From IMG/VR virus record IMGVR_UViG_3300046011_006981, positions 1-39,512 of that record: a stretch of DNA of 39,512 bases, one strand, 5' to 3'. Source of the stretch: a virus. Position 1 is the first letter of the stretch. Each line of letters opens with the position of its first letter. Made by a program: the position numbers and the translations under genes. Below the pieces are notes generated by a model. The model was not told the DNA's origin. It searched no databases and saw nothing but the letters and a program-made list of their open reading frames with translations. Below, piece by piece: positions 1-6,743 of this stretch.

Positions 1-209
1 TTATCTTAGATAATGGAGAAAGCTGTTCACTAAATTACAAGGATAACAGAACTTTATATAGAGTGTTTATTTCGGAGGGGATGTATGAAATCGCGAGAAA
101 AGAAGCGTCCATCAAACGAATGGAGAATGCCGTCAAATTCTTAGATGATGATAATCGAATAACATGTAAGGAGAACAACACGAATACCGACCCACTTAAT
201 TTTACATAA
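1..209 (+). CDS. 3' end of an unidentified gene (start outside window)
   Basis: An open frame runs from the window edge to a TAA at 207-209, giving about 68 residues with a charged C-terminal half (EIARKEASIKRME, then a DDD stretch). No domain is recognised. It precedes the LAGLIDADG gene by about 40 nt. The real start lies upstream of the window. Confidence 0.55.
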   Translation, partial: ILDNGESCSLNYKDNRTLYRVFISEGMYEIARKEASIKRMENAVKFLDDDNRITCKENNTNTDPLNFT

Positions 210-250
210 TAAAATATTAAAATTAGGAGGTGTTATAGATAAGTAAATGA

Positions 251-1312
251 ATGGTTATATCTGATATCTTACAATTAAAACCGCAATCTCATAAAAAAAT
301 TGAAGCACAATGTGATGGCAATTACGTAGAAAAGTGTATTTCTATCACATCGTTAGAGTTTCGCGAATATAATAAAAAAATACAAAAATATGGTAAATTT
401 CTATGTGCCAATTGTTCCCGATTGGCAAAAACAAAAAATAAAACAACATTCGACGATGAACCATCTAAAACTTCCAAATTGATCGGAAGCTTCAGCCCCG
501 ATTCACATGAAATTGTCCATTGCCTGTGCGATTTCCATCAATCGCCGAAATGTTCGGTATCGTCGAGAATAGCGTATCGAGACTTATTTAAAAATGTATC
601 TAATAATCGTGGACAATATGTATGTTTTTACTGTTCTCGGTTCCTAAAATATTCATCCGACTTAAATCCAAATAAAAAATATAACTATTCGCAAATCGAT
701 CTTTCTCGTTATGATACCGATCCAGAAATAGCTTATTTTCTTGGATGGTTAGCTAGTGATGGCCATATCAACCATAGAACCGGAACAAGTAGTGTACAGA
801 TCAAAAATATAGATATAGAAATACTCGAATATTTTAAAGACGTTTTCAAATTATCTTCTCCTATTATATATACGGACGATAAAATTCGTCTGTCTATTCA
901 TGACAAAAAAATCGCAAAAAATATAAGAGAACTGTTACATTTACCCGTTTCAAATGAAAATATTTCTATGAAAAAATCCCACATTGTTCGCTGTCCACAT
1001 TTTCAAAATACAACATGTCTTAAGCGATTCATCCAAGGAGTTTTCGAAGGGGATGGACATATACGAAATATATCGAAACGTAAATATCTTGAATGTTCAA
1101 TTTCATCATGTTCACCGACATTTTTAAAAGAACTTAATCATTATTCTGGTAATGAAGGATATATTTCATCAAATTCGATCACTTGGAGTTCGGATAAGGC
1201 TATGTCGTTTTTAAAAATGATTTATTCTGAAAAAACATTTGCATTGGCAAGAAAGTATGATATGTTTACTTCTTGGAAAAACATAAAAAGATATGAAAAA
1301 CATAACATTTAA
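251..1312 (+). CDS. LAGLIDADG homing endonuclease
   Basis: This 353-residue protein is a free-standing homing endonuclease. Two LAGLIDADG-type helices are visible: FLGWLASDGHI (about residues 163-173) and FIQGVFEGDGHI (261-272), with the acidic catalytic residues in the expected places. The N-terminal 130 residues carry cysteine pairs (CANC near 52, CFYC near 125) that look like zinc-binding DNA-recognition modules. An AGGAGGT sequence lies about 20 nt before the ATG, which is rather far. The last 20 nt overlap the start of the MazG-like gene, consistent with an intergenic parasite gene inserted beside it. No intron boundary was identified. Confidence 0.85.
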   Translation: MVISDILQLKPQSHKKIEAQCDGNYVEKCISITSLEFREYNKKIQKYGKFLCANCSRLAKTKNKTTFDDEPSKTSKLIGSFSPDSHEIVHCLCDFHQSPKCSVSSRIAYRDLFKNVSNNRGQYVCFYCSRFLKYSSDLNPNKKYNYSQIDLSRYDTDPEIAYFLGWLASDGHINHRTGTSSVQIKNIDIEILEYFKDVFKLSSPIIYTDDKIRLSIHDKKIAKNIRELLHLPVSNENISMKKSHIVRCPHFQNTTCLKRFIQGVFEGDGHIRNISKRKYLECSISSCSPTFLKELNHYSGNEGYISSNSITWSSDKAMSFLKMIYSEKTFALARKYDMFTSWKNIKRYEKHNI

Positions 1313-1631
1313 AGATACTTTTAATACATTAGCTGATGAAATCCACCAGACAGCTATCAATAAAGGGTGGTGGGAGACAGAACGTAATGACGGAGAGATT
1401 ATCGCATTAATTCACTCAGAATTATCAGAGGCACTGGAAGCGTTACGATTAGGAAATCCACCCGACGATAAAATCCCAGAGTTCACCGGAGTTGAGGCAG
1501 AATTAGCTGATGTGATCATTCGTATAATGGATTTCGCGAAAGCGAGAAATTTCCAAGTGGCAGAAGCTATTTTAGCTAAAGTTGCTATGAATAAAACACG
1601 TAGCTATAAACACGGAAATAAGAAGTTCTAA
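1293..1631 (+). CDS. MazG-like nucleotide pyrophosphohydrolase
   Basis: This 112-residue protein resembles single-domain MazG/dUTPase-like NTP pyrophosphohydrolases. Helix 2 carries IHSELSEALEALR (ExxE) and a later helix carries ELADVIIRIMDFA (ExxD), the four metal ligands of the fold, plus a basic C-terminal NKTRSYKHG stretch. Such enzymes cleave (d)NTPs or (p)ppGpp-like nucleotides; the substrate is not readable from sequence. The start overlaps the preceding endonuclease by 20 nt. Confidence 0.8.
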   Translation: MKNITFKDTFNTLADEIHQTAINKGWWETERNDGEIIALIHSELSEALEALRLGNPPDDKIPEFTGVEAELADVIIRIMDFAKARNFQVAEAILAKVAMNKTRSYKHGNKKF

Positions 1632-1716
1632 ACAAGTGAAAAAATGTTGAAGAAAATTCTTGAAACGACTTTACCGTAAGTGTAGATTATACTCATCTTA
1701 AATTTAGACAACTCCT

Positions 1717-2049
1717 ATGAGCAAAACAAAACAAAAAACAAAAATGGCGAGTGCGAAAATCAACGCACCGAAAATCGAAATCACCACATCTATGCGTAAT
1801 TTGATCCGCAACCAATCGGCAGTTATTCGTGCTGTCCTCGATGGTTCAGTTCGAGTTCGTGCAGAACGTTGGCATGGTCATACATCAGTCTATGACACCC
1901 ATCGTGTCGCAAACTATATGGACCGTCTTATTGGTGCCGATCAGATCGATATGGCGAAGTTCAAGTCGCTTTCGAAGGAAATCCCGACCTTCCTTAAGAT
2001 GATTGGGCCGAATCTCAGTCGTGCCGTTGCATCTGCTGCAAAAGCATAA
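1717..2049 (+). CDS. Basic protein of unknown function
   Basis: The product is 110 residues, lysine-rich at the N terminus and alpha-helical in appearance, ending in an alanine-rich tail (SRAVASAAKA). Local base composition is less AT-rich than its neighbours. It is followed 20 nt later by a good intrinsic terminator, so it ends a transcription unit. No family is recognised; a DNA-binding role would be a guess based only on charge. Confidence 0.7.
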   Translation: MSKTKQKTKMASAKINAPKIEITTSMRNLIRNQSAVIRAVLDGSVRVRAERWHGHTSVYDTHRVANYMDRLIGADQIDMAKFKSLSKEIPTFLKMIGPNLSRAVASAAKA

Positions 2050-2070
2050 ACAACAGTCACATAGAGATGG

Positions 2071-2104
2071 AAAACGCCAGAGGAGAAATCTTCTGGCGTT
2101 TTTT
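2071..2104 (+). terminator. Rho-independent terminator
   Basis: A perfect inverted repeat AACGCCAGA / TCTGGCGTT (2073-2081 with 2092-2100) is followed by a T run. It closes the unit ending with the 1717-2049 gene and lies just before the next promoter. Confidence 0.85.
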
Positions 2105-2107
2105 CAT

Positions 2108-2136
2108 TTGACAAAACACACTTTTGCATCTATATT
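2108..2136 (+). promoter_or_regulatory. Sigma70-type promoter, leaderless layout
   Basis: TTGACA (2108-2113), a 17-nt spacer and TATATT (2131-2136) are followed 5 nt later by the ATG at 2142. Transcription would start at or within a few nt of the start codon. Confidence 0.75.
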
Positions 2137-2141
2137 ATCGC

Positions 2142-2561
2142 ATGACAAACACCACCGACACAGCAGAGGACGAAATTATTGACATCACAGTTGAGGGCTT
2201 GGATTTCAGCGATGAGACGCCTATCCCTTTTCCAGACGATGTTCCAGAAATGGATATCCCTATTTTGGATGATTTCCTTTATTTCATTCCATGTGTCGAT
2301 GTCCCTCTATGGGATCGCATCGAACTTGCATGGGATGCACTAGGATTCGGCATTCTAAGTTTTTTTGTTCTGTCAAAATTTGATAAAGAACAAGCGAAAA
2401 AGAAAGAACTGTTCATCCAGTCTCAAGTATCAGCAATGATCCCGCATATTGCGCGTTTCCAACGTTTCCACCTATGGGAAAAGAACCAATGGGGGCAAAC
2501 GATTAGGAACAAACATACAGTTATTCACAATCGAAACATCCAAAGACATTGGTTAAATTAA
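2142..2561 (+). CDS. Acidic-N-terminus protein, possible membrane segment
   Basis: The start at 2142 is chosen because an ideal promoter ends 5 nt before it; an in-frame start at 2124 would lie inside the promoter. The 139-residue product has a very acidic first 45 residues, a hydrophobic stretch near residues 70-85 (LGFGILSFFVLSKF) and a basic, aromatic C terminus. No family is recognised. Confidence 0.7.
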   Translation: MTNTTDTAEDEIIDITVEGLDFSDETPIPFPDDVPEMDIPILDDFLYFIPCVDVPLWDRIELAWDALGFGILSFFVLSKFDKEQAKKKELFIQSQVSAMIPHIARFQRFHLWEKNQWGQTIRNKHTVIHNRNIQRHWLN

Positions 2562-2564
2562 TAT

Positions 2565-2834
2565 ATGGACATATCCAAGTATAGTTACTCGACAGATGAG
2601 AAGATGCAGGGTTTGGATTTGTACGGACTTCCATGCCGTGTCCCGACCCCTACAGAAGAACAATCGGAATGTAAACATACCCGTAAAGAGTGGGTTCGGA
2701 AGGGTTATCAAGACGAATTCTCGGGCGAATGGGTTGATCTGGGTGAGCAATTACACGAATCGTGGGCATATGAGGATATTCCTGGGACACATCTCCTCAA
2801 ATGTTCGATATGCGGATATACTCGGAGATATTGA
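2565..2834 (+). CDS. Small zinc-ribbon-like protein
   Basis: This 89-residue protein starts 4 nt after the previous stop. It has a CKH motif mid-protein and a C-terminal KCSICGYTRRY, suggesting one Zn site built from C/H plus CxxC. Similar CxxCGx(K/R) tails recur in several small proteins of this window (13136, 18600). Function unknown. Confidence 0.7.
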   Translation: MDISKYSYSTDEKMQGLDLYGLPCRVPTPTEEQSECKHTRKEWVRKGYQDEFSGEWVDLGEQLHESWAYEDIPGTHLLKCSICGYTRRY

Positions 2835-2855
2835 ATAAATATAAATAGTGAAAAA

Positions 2856-2928
2856 GGCACATGGCAGGTTGGATTCTGGGATCGTTTCATAAGCGATTTA
2901 AAATACGGTTCGATTCCGTAATATGCTA
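2856..2928 (+). tRNA. tRNA-Met(CAT)
   Basis: Acceptor GGCACAT pairs with ATATGCT with one mismatch. The anticodon arm has stem ATCGT/GCGAT and loop TTCATAA. The T arm is TACGG-TTCGATT-CCGTA. CCA is not encoded. It could equally be an Ile tRNA if C34 becomes lysidine. Confidence 0.8.
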
Positions 2929-2939
2929 CATAAAATACA

Positions 2940-3764
2940 ATGGAATACGAATCTATCAACTCATCCCCCGATACATTAAGAATCAATAATAAAGAATTCG
3001 ATTTCAATGTAGGTAAAGCATTTACTTTCTTAGACGAGGAAACTCTTCTATGGACTTACTCTACGCATAATTATATTCTTAATGCAATGAAGAAAGCATC
3101 GGCAGAGTTGATATCGAAGGAATATACACTGAAAACTCTTCAAGAGTATGAGGTGAAGCATTTCGGTGAAATAACCGCAGGGAAAACTCTTGGGTGGAGA
3201 AAAATGATCCACAATCTCGATTATTACAGTTTGGCTAAAATAAGACAAGCGACTAATTCGGGAAGAATCTGGAAGAATATAATGTTGGGTGATGATAAGA
3301 AGGATAAAAAAACATGCATCTCTTTCTGGACGGATCAAAGAAATATCACCAAAAATCACCTAGATTTACTCGTCGAGGCATTTAAAGTTGAAAATGAGAT
3401 TTTATGGGAAGGGACAGATTCGAGAGATTTCATCTCTTTTACGCCAGGTCAAAAAGAGGAAACCAAACCTAAAGAGGTTCGAAGATTGAAAAGTGCTATT
3501 GCACCGAATATGTCTCATGAAGAACTTTTAAATATCTTAATGAGGGCGCACTATGATGCAATGATGTCCCCTTTCGAGCGAAGAATAGCAAGAGAACTAC
3601 AAGGAATGGCTGCTGCTACTCTAAAAACACACACAGGGGGATACCCAACGACTGCTGAATACAATTATAGAAGCAAATTCTCTGAAGCATTTATGCCTCT
3701 ATTGAATCAAGGTTCTTCTTTTGATGCTGCAATCAAGCAATATATGGAGGCATTTAAAATTTAA
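2940..3764 (+). CDS. Conserved-looking phage protein of unknown function
   Basis: The product is 274 residues, starts 11 nt after tRNA-Met and is mostly alpha-helical with charged segments. No catalytic motif or known domain is visible. The next gene starts 5 nt after its stop, implying co-transcription. Confidence 0.75.
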   Translation: MEYESINSSPDTLRINNKEFDFNVGKAFTFLDEETLLWTYSTHNYILNAMKKASAELISKEYTLKTLQEYEVKHFGEITAGKTLGWRKMIHNLDYYSLAKIRQATNSGRIWKNIMLGDDKKDKKTCISFWTDQRNITKNHLDLLVEAFKVENEILWEGTDSRDFISFTPGQKEETKPKEVRRLKSAIAPNMSHEELLNILMRAHYDAMMSPFERRIARELQGMAAATLKTHTGGYPTTAEYNYRSKFSEAFMPLLNQGSSFDAAIKQYMEAFKI

Positions 3765-3768
3765 ATAT

Positions 3769-4524
3769 ATGAAATTTCAATCTTTCTTCAACAGCTATGT
3801 TCAAGGTCTTACAGGATATGATGACCTTGAAAATAGGGCATATATCCAACGATTATCCCAGACGATTCATTTTCTGAACGATCTAGGATATGTCGATCTT
3901 GCAAAAGAATCTACTGTCCAATATGTCACTAATATTGATTTTGATTTGAGGGGGTATAGTGTAATTAGGGAAGGATCGTTAAACTTTAAGTATGATTCCT
4001 ATTCCCCTGAGAAACAGGATAATATTTGGTTGGTTGAATATTTTTTCAATGCTCTCCGAATCAATAAAAAGAATTTCTTTCTGACACCGTATAGTAAAGA
4101 GGAGATTAGTAAAATGTTCCTCTTTAAGGTTCATGGTTTGGATGCGGGTTTTGCCATAAAAGAAACCAACGATTATCACGGAGAACCAACCCGTGATATT
4201 GTTGCCGTTCATAATAATTCAAAAGTTAAGGGTATCGGAAAAGACCTCGTTTTCGATGCAATCAAAGAGGACGGTCAAACTTTAGACCATTTCGACGGAT
4301 TTCTTTCGGCACTCTACGGCCCATTAGGATTCAATGCATATGCCCTAGATGAATGGAATGATGAATATACTCCTAAAGATTGGGATTATAGTCCGTTGGA
4401 TATTAGAGATAAGACTTATCATGCAGATAAGCTATCAGAATATGATCCAGAAAAACTGGAGAGAAAAAGGGAACAATATGCACACGGCAAGCCTGATGTC
4501 ATATATCGTAAACTAAAAAGATAA
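3769..4524 (+). CDS. Unknown phage protein
   Basis: The ATG at 3769 is preferred over 3721 because it directly follows the upstream stop codon. The product is 251 residues with acidic and aromatic content and no signal peptide or membrane segment. The C terminus is basic. No family is recognised. Confidence 0.75.
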   Translation: MKFQSFFNSYVQGLTGYDDLENRAYIQRLSQTIHFLNDLGYVDLAKESTVQYVTNIDFDLRGYSVIREGSLNFKYDSYSPEKQDNIWLVEYFFNALRINKKNFFLTPYSKEEISKMFLFKVHGLDAGFAIKETNDYHGEPTRDIVAVHNNSKVKGIGKDLVFDAIKEDGQTLDHFDGFLSALYGPLGFNAYALDEWNDEYTPKDWDYSPLDIRDKTYHADKLSEYDPEKLERKREQYAHGKPDVIYRKLKR

Positions 4525-4556
4525 AAAAGTTCTTGCATTGGGTAGAAAATGTGGTA
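4524..4556 (+). repeat. 33-bp direct repeat, copy 1 (promoter-bearing)
   Basis: The 33 bp at 4524-4556 recur identically at 4898-4930. Each copy supplies a -35 TTGCAT and a 16-nt spacer, with the -10 hexamer (TAGTGT here at 4555-4560) starting at its 3' edge. The ATG of the next gene is 8 nt after the -10. Confidence 0.85.
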
Positions 4557-4568
4557 GTGTTAATTCAC

Positions 4569-4919
4569 ATGAATCTTCCACCTGTTGGTCTTTTATTTTA
4601 TTTCCGAAAATTTACTCAAAACGATATATGTAAAAAGTTATCCGAAGATGAGTATAACACTTTAAAAGGATATGAACCGATGTTATATCGAGCAACATAT
4701 CAAAAATATTGTGAGCGACATGAACAAAGATTAAAATCAGACATGCATCATCTTAATTCTGGCGGAAACGTCATCATCCAAACCCCGTTCGAACGTTCGG
4801 ATATAAAAGGGACAATACAAAGGATAGAAGAGGCGGAAAATTCGCCAAATTTCGTATCTTGGGCGGAACGCTCCATACCAATAATATCCTTTTTCAGAAA
4901 AAGTTCTTGCATTGGGTAG
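4569..4919 (+). CDS. Unknown 116-residue protein
   Basis: The ATG at 4569 is chosen because the upstream in-frame TTG lies inside the repeat promoter. The N terminus is weakly hydrophobic (LPPVGLLFYFRKF) and the rest is charged. The C-terminal codons run into the second copy of the 33-bp repeat, so the repeat both codes here and acts as a promoter for the RNA unit downstream. Confidence 0.6.
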   Translation: MNLPPVGLLFYFRKFTQNDICKKLSEDEYNTLKGYEPMLYRATYQKYCERHEQRLKSDMHHLNSGGNVIIQTPFERSDIKGTIQRIEEAENSPNFVSWAERSIPIISFFRKSSCIG

Positions 4920-4930
4920 AAAATGTGGTA
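4898..4930 (+). repeat. 33-bp direct repeat, copy 2 (promoter-bearing)
   Basis: Identical to 4524-4556. TTGCAT (4907-4912), a 16-nt spacer and TAAAGT (4929-4934) would start transcription near 4940, just upstream of the structured RNA unit. Confidence 0.85.
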
Positions 4931-4956
4931 AAGTTACATAAATAGAAAATAAGACA

Positions 4957-5061
4957 ATGAAACATAACGAGACATTACGCAATAATCAGTATTCCCCGAT
5001 TGGGGTCGCATCGTCATGGTGCGAGCAAAGTTTTCTCGGTTTTGATAATAAAGTCGAATAA
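4957..5061 (+). CDS. Possible 34-residue peptide
   Basis: ATG 4957 to TAA 5059-5061 encodes a 34-residue peptide beginning MKHNETLRN. It lies inside the structured RNA unit and its codons form the first hairpins, so it may be a leader peptide or chance. No clear Shine-Dalgarno sequence. Confidence 0.3.
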   Translation: MKHNETLRNNQYSPIGVASSWCEQSFLGFDNKVE

Positions 5062-5123
5062 AATAGGGTTTTAACAAACCCTATCGGTCAAGTGACCAAG
5101 GGTTAGAACTCTTTCAAACCCCG

Positions 5124-5153
5124 AAACTCACTTGATCAAGTGAGTTTTTTTTT
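5124..5153 (+). terminator. Intrinsic terminator
   Basis: A 24-nt perfect palindrome (12 bp per arm, centred on GATC, 5124-5147) runs into a T9 tract. The 5' arm contains TCACTTGA, complementary to TCAAGTGA in the upstream hairpin at 5086-5097, a layout seen in attenuators. Confidence 0.85.
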
Positions 5154-5259
5154 ATGACAGTACATTAGCCAATCGAGACAGTGAATTGGTGGAAAAAGCG
5201 CAGAATGAGCTAAAATCATTTCATCTGAGAATCAGGGGATTAAATGCCCGTAACCAACT

Positions 5260-5874
5260 ATGACACATAAAGTAAAATATACAAGAAAAGAATATAGAGA
5301 AGAATATCTTCAATCTGAAGAATGGAAATCTCTAAGGACAACTATTATGGACGCAGGGCCAAATTGTCAATGCTGTGATCAAAAAGCCACAGACGTTCAT
5401 CATCTTGTTTATCGTAACATTGTTGATATTAAAATCACAGACTTGTTACCAGTGTGTCGAAACTGTCATGATTTAATACATCAAGCTATTAGAGATGGCT
5501 GGATTTCTCAAGAGATCAAAGATTTAGAAGATATAAAGCAAAAGACGCTGAACATCAAAAACGACGAACAGTATAAAGAACACGCTAAATGGTTAGCCGA
5601 GAAACATATCCTTGATAAGGAAGATCGAGATGCTATATTATATCTGCAAGGGTTTGTCATTCAGAAAATTTCTGCTTTAGTTAGAAAAAATGTATGGCAT
5701 GATAAATTAGAAGAAATGAAATTTACTGGACGCCAAATACTTTCAATAAAAGAGATAATAAAAGTCGCAAAATTTAGAAGAGAACATAAAATAGATATAA
5801 GAAGAAAATCTATCCTAAAACCTCGCAAACATGGTGTTTTAAGTAGATCAAAAAGGTCCAAACGAAAAAAATAA
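5260..5874 (+). CDS. HNH endonuclease
   Basis: This 204-residue HNH nuclease has a zinc-type core: CQCC near 36-39, DVHH at 45-48 and CRNCHDLIH at 66-74, the order C..C-HH-C..CH..H expected of HNH/McrA-like enzymes. The C-terminal two thirds are helical and very basic, ending in repeated RSKR/KRKK, probably for DNA binding. It sits immediately before tRNA-Phe, as expected for a free-standing homing nuclease near a tRNA array. Confidence 0.85.
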   Translation: MTHKVKYTRKEYREEYLQSEEWKSLRTTIMDAGPNCQCCDQKATDVHHLVYRNIVDIKITDLLPVCRNCHDLIHQAIRDGWISQEIKDLEDIKQKTLNIKNDEQYKEHAKWLAEKHILDKEDRDAILYLQGFVIQKISALVRKNVWHDKLEEMKFTGRQILSIKEIIKVAKFRREHKIDIRRKSILKPRKHGVLSRSKRSKRKK

Positions 5875-5887
5875 TATTATCAAACAA

Positions 5888-5960
5888 CCCTACTTAGCTG
5901 AGATGGATTAGCGGTTGCCTGAAGAGCAGCAGTAGGTTGGTTCGATTCCAACAGTAGGGA
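5888..5960 (+). tRNA. tRNA-Phe(GAA)
   Basis: Acceptor CCCTACT/AGTAGGG is perfect. Anticodon arm GTTGC-CTGAAGA-GCAGC and T arm GTTGG-TTCGATT-CCAAC. CCA is not encoded. Confidence 0.92.
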
Positions 5961-5965
5961 CATAT

Positions 5966-6041
5966 GTCGGGGGGGCTGGGTGGTTAAGCAATGTTCTGCA
6001 AAAACATTTTTAGGTGAGTTCGATTCTCACTCCTGACTCCA
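5966..6041 (+). tRNA. tRNA-Cys(GCA)
   Basis: Acceptor GTCGGGG/TCCTGAC, anticodon arm ATGTT-CTGCAAA-AACAT, T arm GTGAG-TTCGATT-CTCAC, CCA encoded. It lies 5 nt after tRNA-Phe and 5 nt before a gene that resembles the CysRS C-terminal tail. Confidence 0.92.
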
Positions 6042-6046
6042 CAATT

Positions 6047-6250
6047 ATGGAAACATTAGAAAAATACGCAATGATATATTTTGGCGCATTGCGTTCTCAA
6101 CATAGAGCAAATCGAGAGTTTAAAAAAGCTGATTTAATCAGACAGGTAATCCAAAATGAAAATTGGACAATCGAAGACATACCAGATGGTGGATTTCGTT
6201 TATCTAAACTACCAGACGAAGAATTAAGCGTGATTAGGGACCACGTATAG
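6047..6250 (+). CDS. Small protein resembling the C-terminal tail of cysteinyl-tRNA synthetase
   Basis: The 67-residue product starts at ATG 6047, since an upstream in-frame start would lie inside tRNA-Cys. Residues about 12-50 (LRSQHRANREFKKADLIRQ, then WTIEDIPDGGFRL) match the pattern at the end of CysRS enzymes: R..AR..kdf..AD.iRd followed by G(I/V).(I/V)EDtp.G. In CysRS this small domain contacts the anticodon side of tRNA-Cys. The gene directly follows tRNA-Cys, which strengthens the match. It lacks the catalytic domain, so a tRNA-Cys- or CysRS-binding role is inference. Confidence 0.6.
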   Translation: METLEKYAMIYFGALRSQHRANREFKKADLIRQVIQNENWTIEDIPDGGFRLSKLPDEELSVIRDHV

Positions 6251-6255
6251 CCGAA

Positions 6256-6328
6256 AGGTGATCAAGTTCCCGTAGAAAGTTGGGAAGGGATTCGGGAATC
6301 CGAAGTAAGTCTACGTTAAAAAACACCT
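6256..6328 (+). ncRNA. Candidate small structured RNA element
   Basis: Three nested helices can be drawn: AGGTG/CACCT (6256-6260 with 6324-6328), CGTAGA/TCTACG (6271-6276 with 6310-6315) and GGATT-CGGG-AATCC (6288-6301). It starts 5 nt after a stop codon and lies just upstream of the promoter at 6348, so it may be a 3' UTR element or a processed RNA. Not a tRNA; family unknown. Confidence 0.4.
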
Positions 6329-6347
6329 ACCAATTCCCACTTTTAAG

Positions 6348-6375
6348 TTGACAACAGTTTTTGATAGTGTATAGT
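6348..6375 (+). promoter_or_regulatory. Sigma70-type promoter, leaderless layout
   Basis: TTGACA (6348-6353), a 16-nt spacer and TATAGT (6370-6375), 5 nt before ATG 6381. The 28-bp block recurs at 6610-6637 with one mismatch. Confidence 0.75.
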
Positions 6376-6380
6376 TGATT

Positions 6381-6605
6381 ATGAATTATCCATATCCAAA
6401 AAAAGCAATAGTTAAACATCAAGATACATATCGCGATGGTGGGACAAAAATTTTCAGAGTGGAAAACTCTGAAGAAATAGGATTAAAATTCATCTATCAA
6501 GATTTCCGAATTCGATCCACTTCGAAAGGAAAATTCTATACGGATTATCCAAGTGATTCGGGAGCGCAAGAGATTCTTGATTCTTTTCTCGAAATTCAGG
6601 AATAA
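6381..6605 (+). CDS. Unknown 74-residue protein
   Basis: The start at 6381 is set by the promoter; the TTG two codons earlier overlaps the -10 box. The product is basic at the N terminus, beta-rich in appearance and ends SFLEIQE. No family is recognised. Confidence 0.65.
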   Translation: MNYPYPKKAIVKHQDTYRDGGTKIFRVENSEEIGLKFIYQDFRIRSTSKGKFYTDYPSDSGAQEILDSFLEIQE

Positions 6606-6609
6606 TTTC

Positions 6610-6637
6610 TTGACAACAGTTTTCGATAGTGTATAGT
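6610..6637 (+). promoter_or_regulatory. tRNA promoter
   Basis: TTGACA (6610-6615), a 16-nt spacer and TATAGT (6632-6637), nearly identical to the promoter at 6348. It would start transcription about 12 nt before tRNA-Lys. Confidence 0.75.
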
Positions 6638-6655
6638 ATAAATGTTAGTAACAAT

Positions 6656-6732
6656 GCTTCTGTAGCTCAACTGGATAGAGCAACGAGCTTTTAACTCGTA
6701 GGTTGTGGGTTCGAATCCCACTAGAGGCACCA
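6656..6732 (+). tRNA. tRNA-Lys(TTT)
   Basis: Acceptor GCTTCTG/TAGAGGC, anticodon arm ACGAG-CTTTTAA-CTCGT, T arm GTGGG-TTCGAAT-CCCAC, CCA encoded. Confidence 0.93.
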
Positions 6733-6743
6733 AATTTTAGAAT

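Larger units (their letters stand above)
4940..5153 (+). ncRNA. Candidate structured RNA with its own promoter and terminator
   Basis: A promoter (repeat copy 2) and a strong terminator bracket about 210 nt rich in hairpins: CCCCGATTGGGG (4994-5005); TCGCATC/GGTGCGA (5006-5024); ATAGGGTTT/AAACCCTAT (5063-5084); GGTCAAGTGACC (5086-5097); GGGTT/AACCC (about 5100-5120); and the terminator. Segments TCAAGTGA and AAACCCT can also pair with downstream strands, so alternative folds are possible. A 34-codon ORF lies in its first half. Nothing like a known Rfam family is recognised. Confidence 0.6.

Noticed and set aside
5165-5255. Leu-like tRNA (AATGA-GCTAAAA-TCATT anticodon-like arm, CTGA-GAA-TCAG variable hairpin)
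   Set aside because: No complementary acceptor ends and no acceptable T arm could be found, and position 33 is not T. It may be a decayed tRNA-Leu but cannot be supported as a gene.
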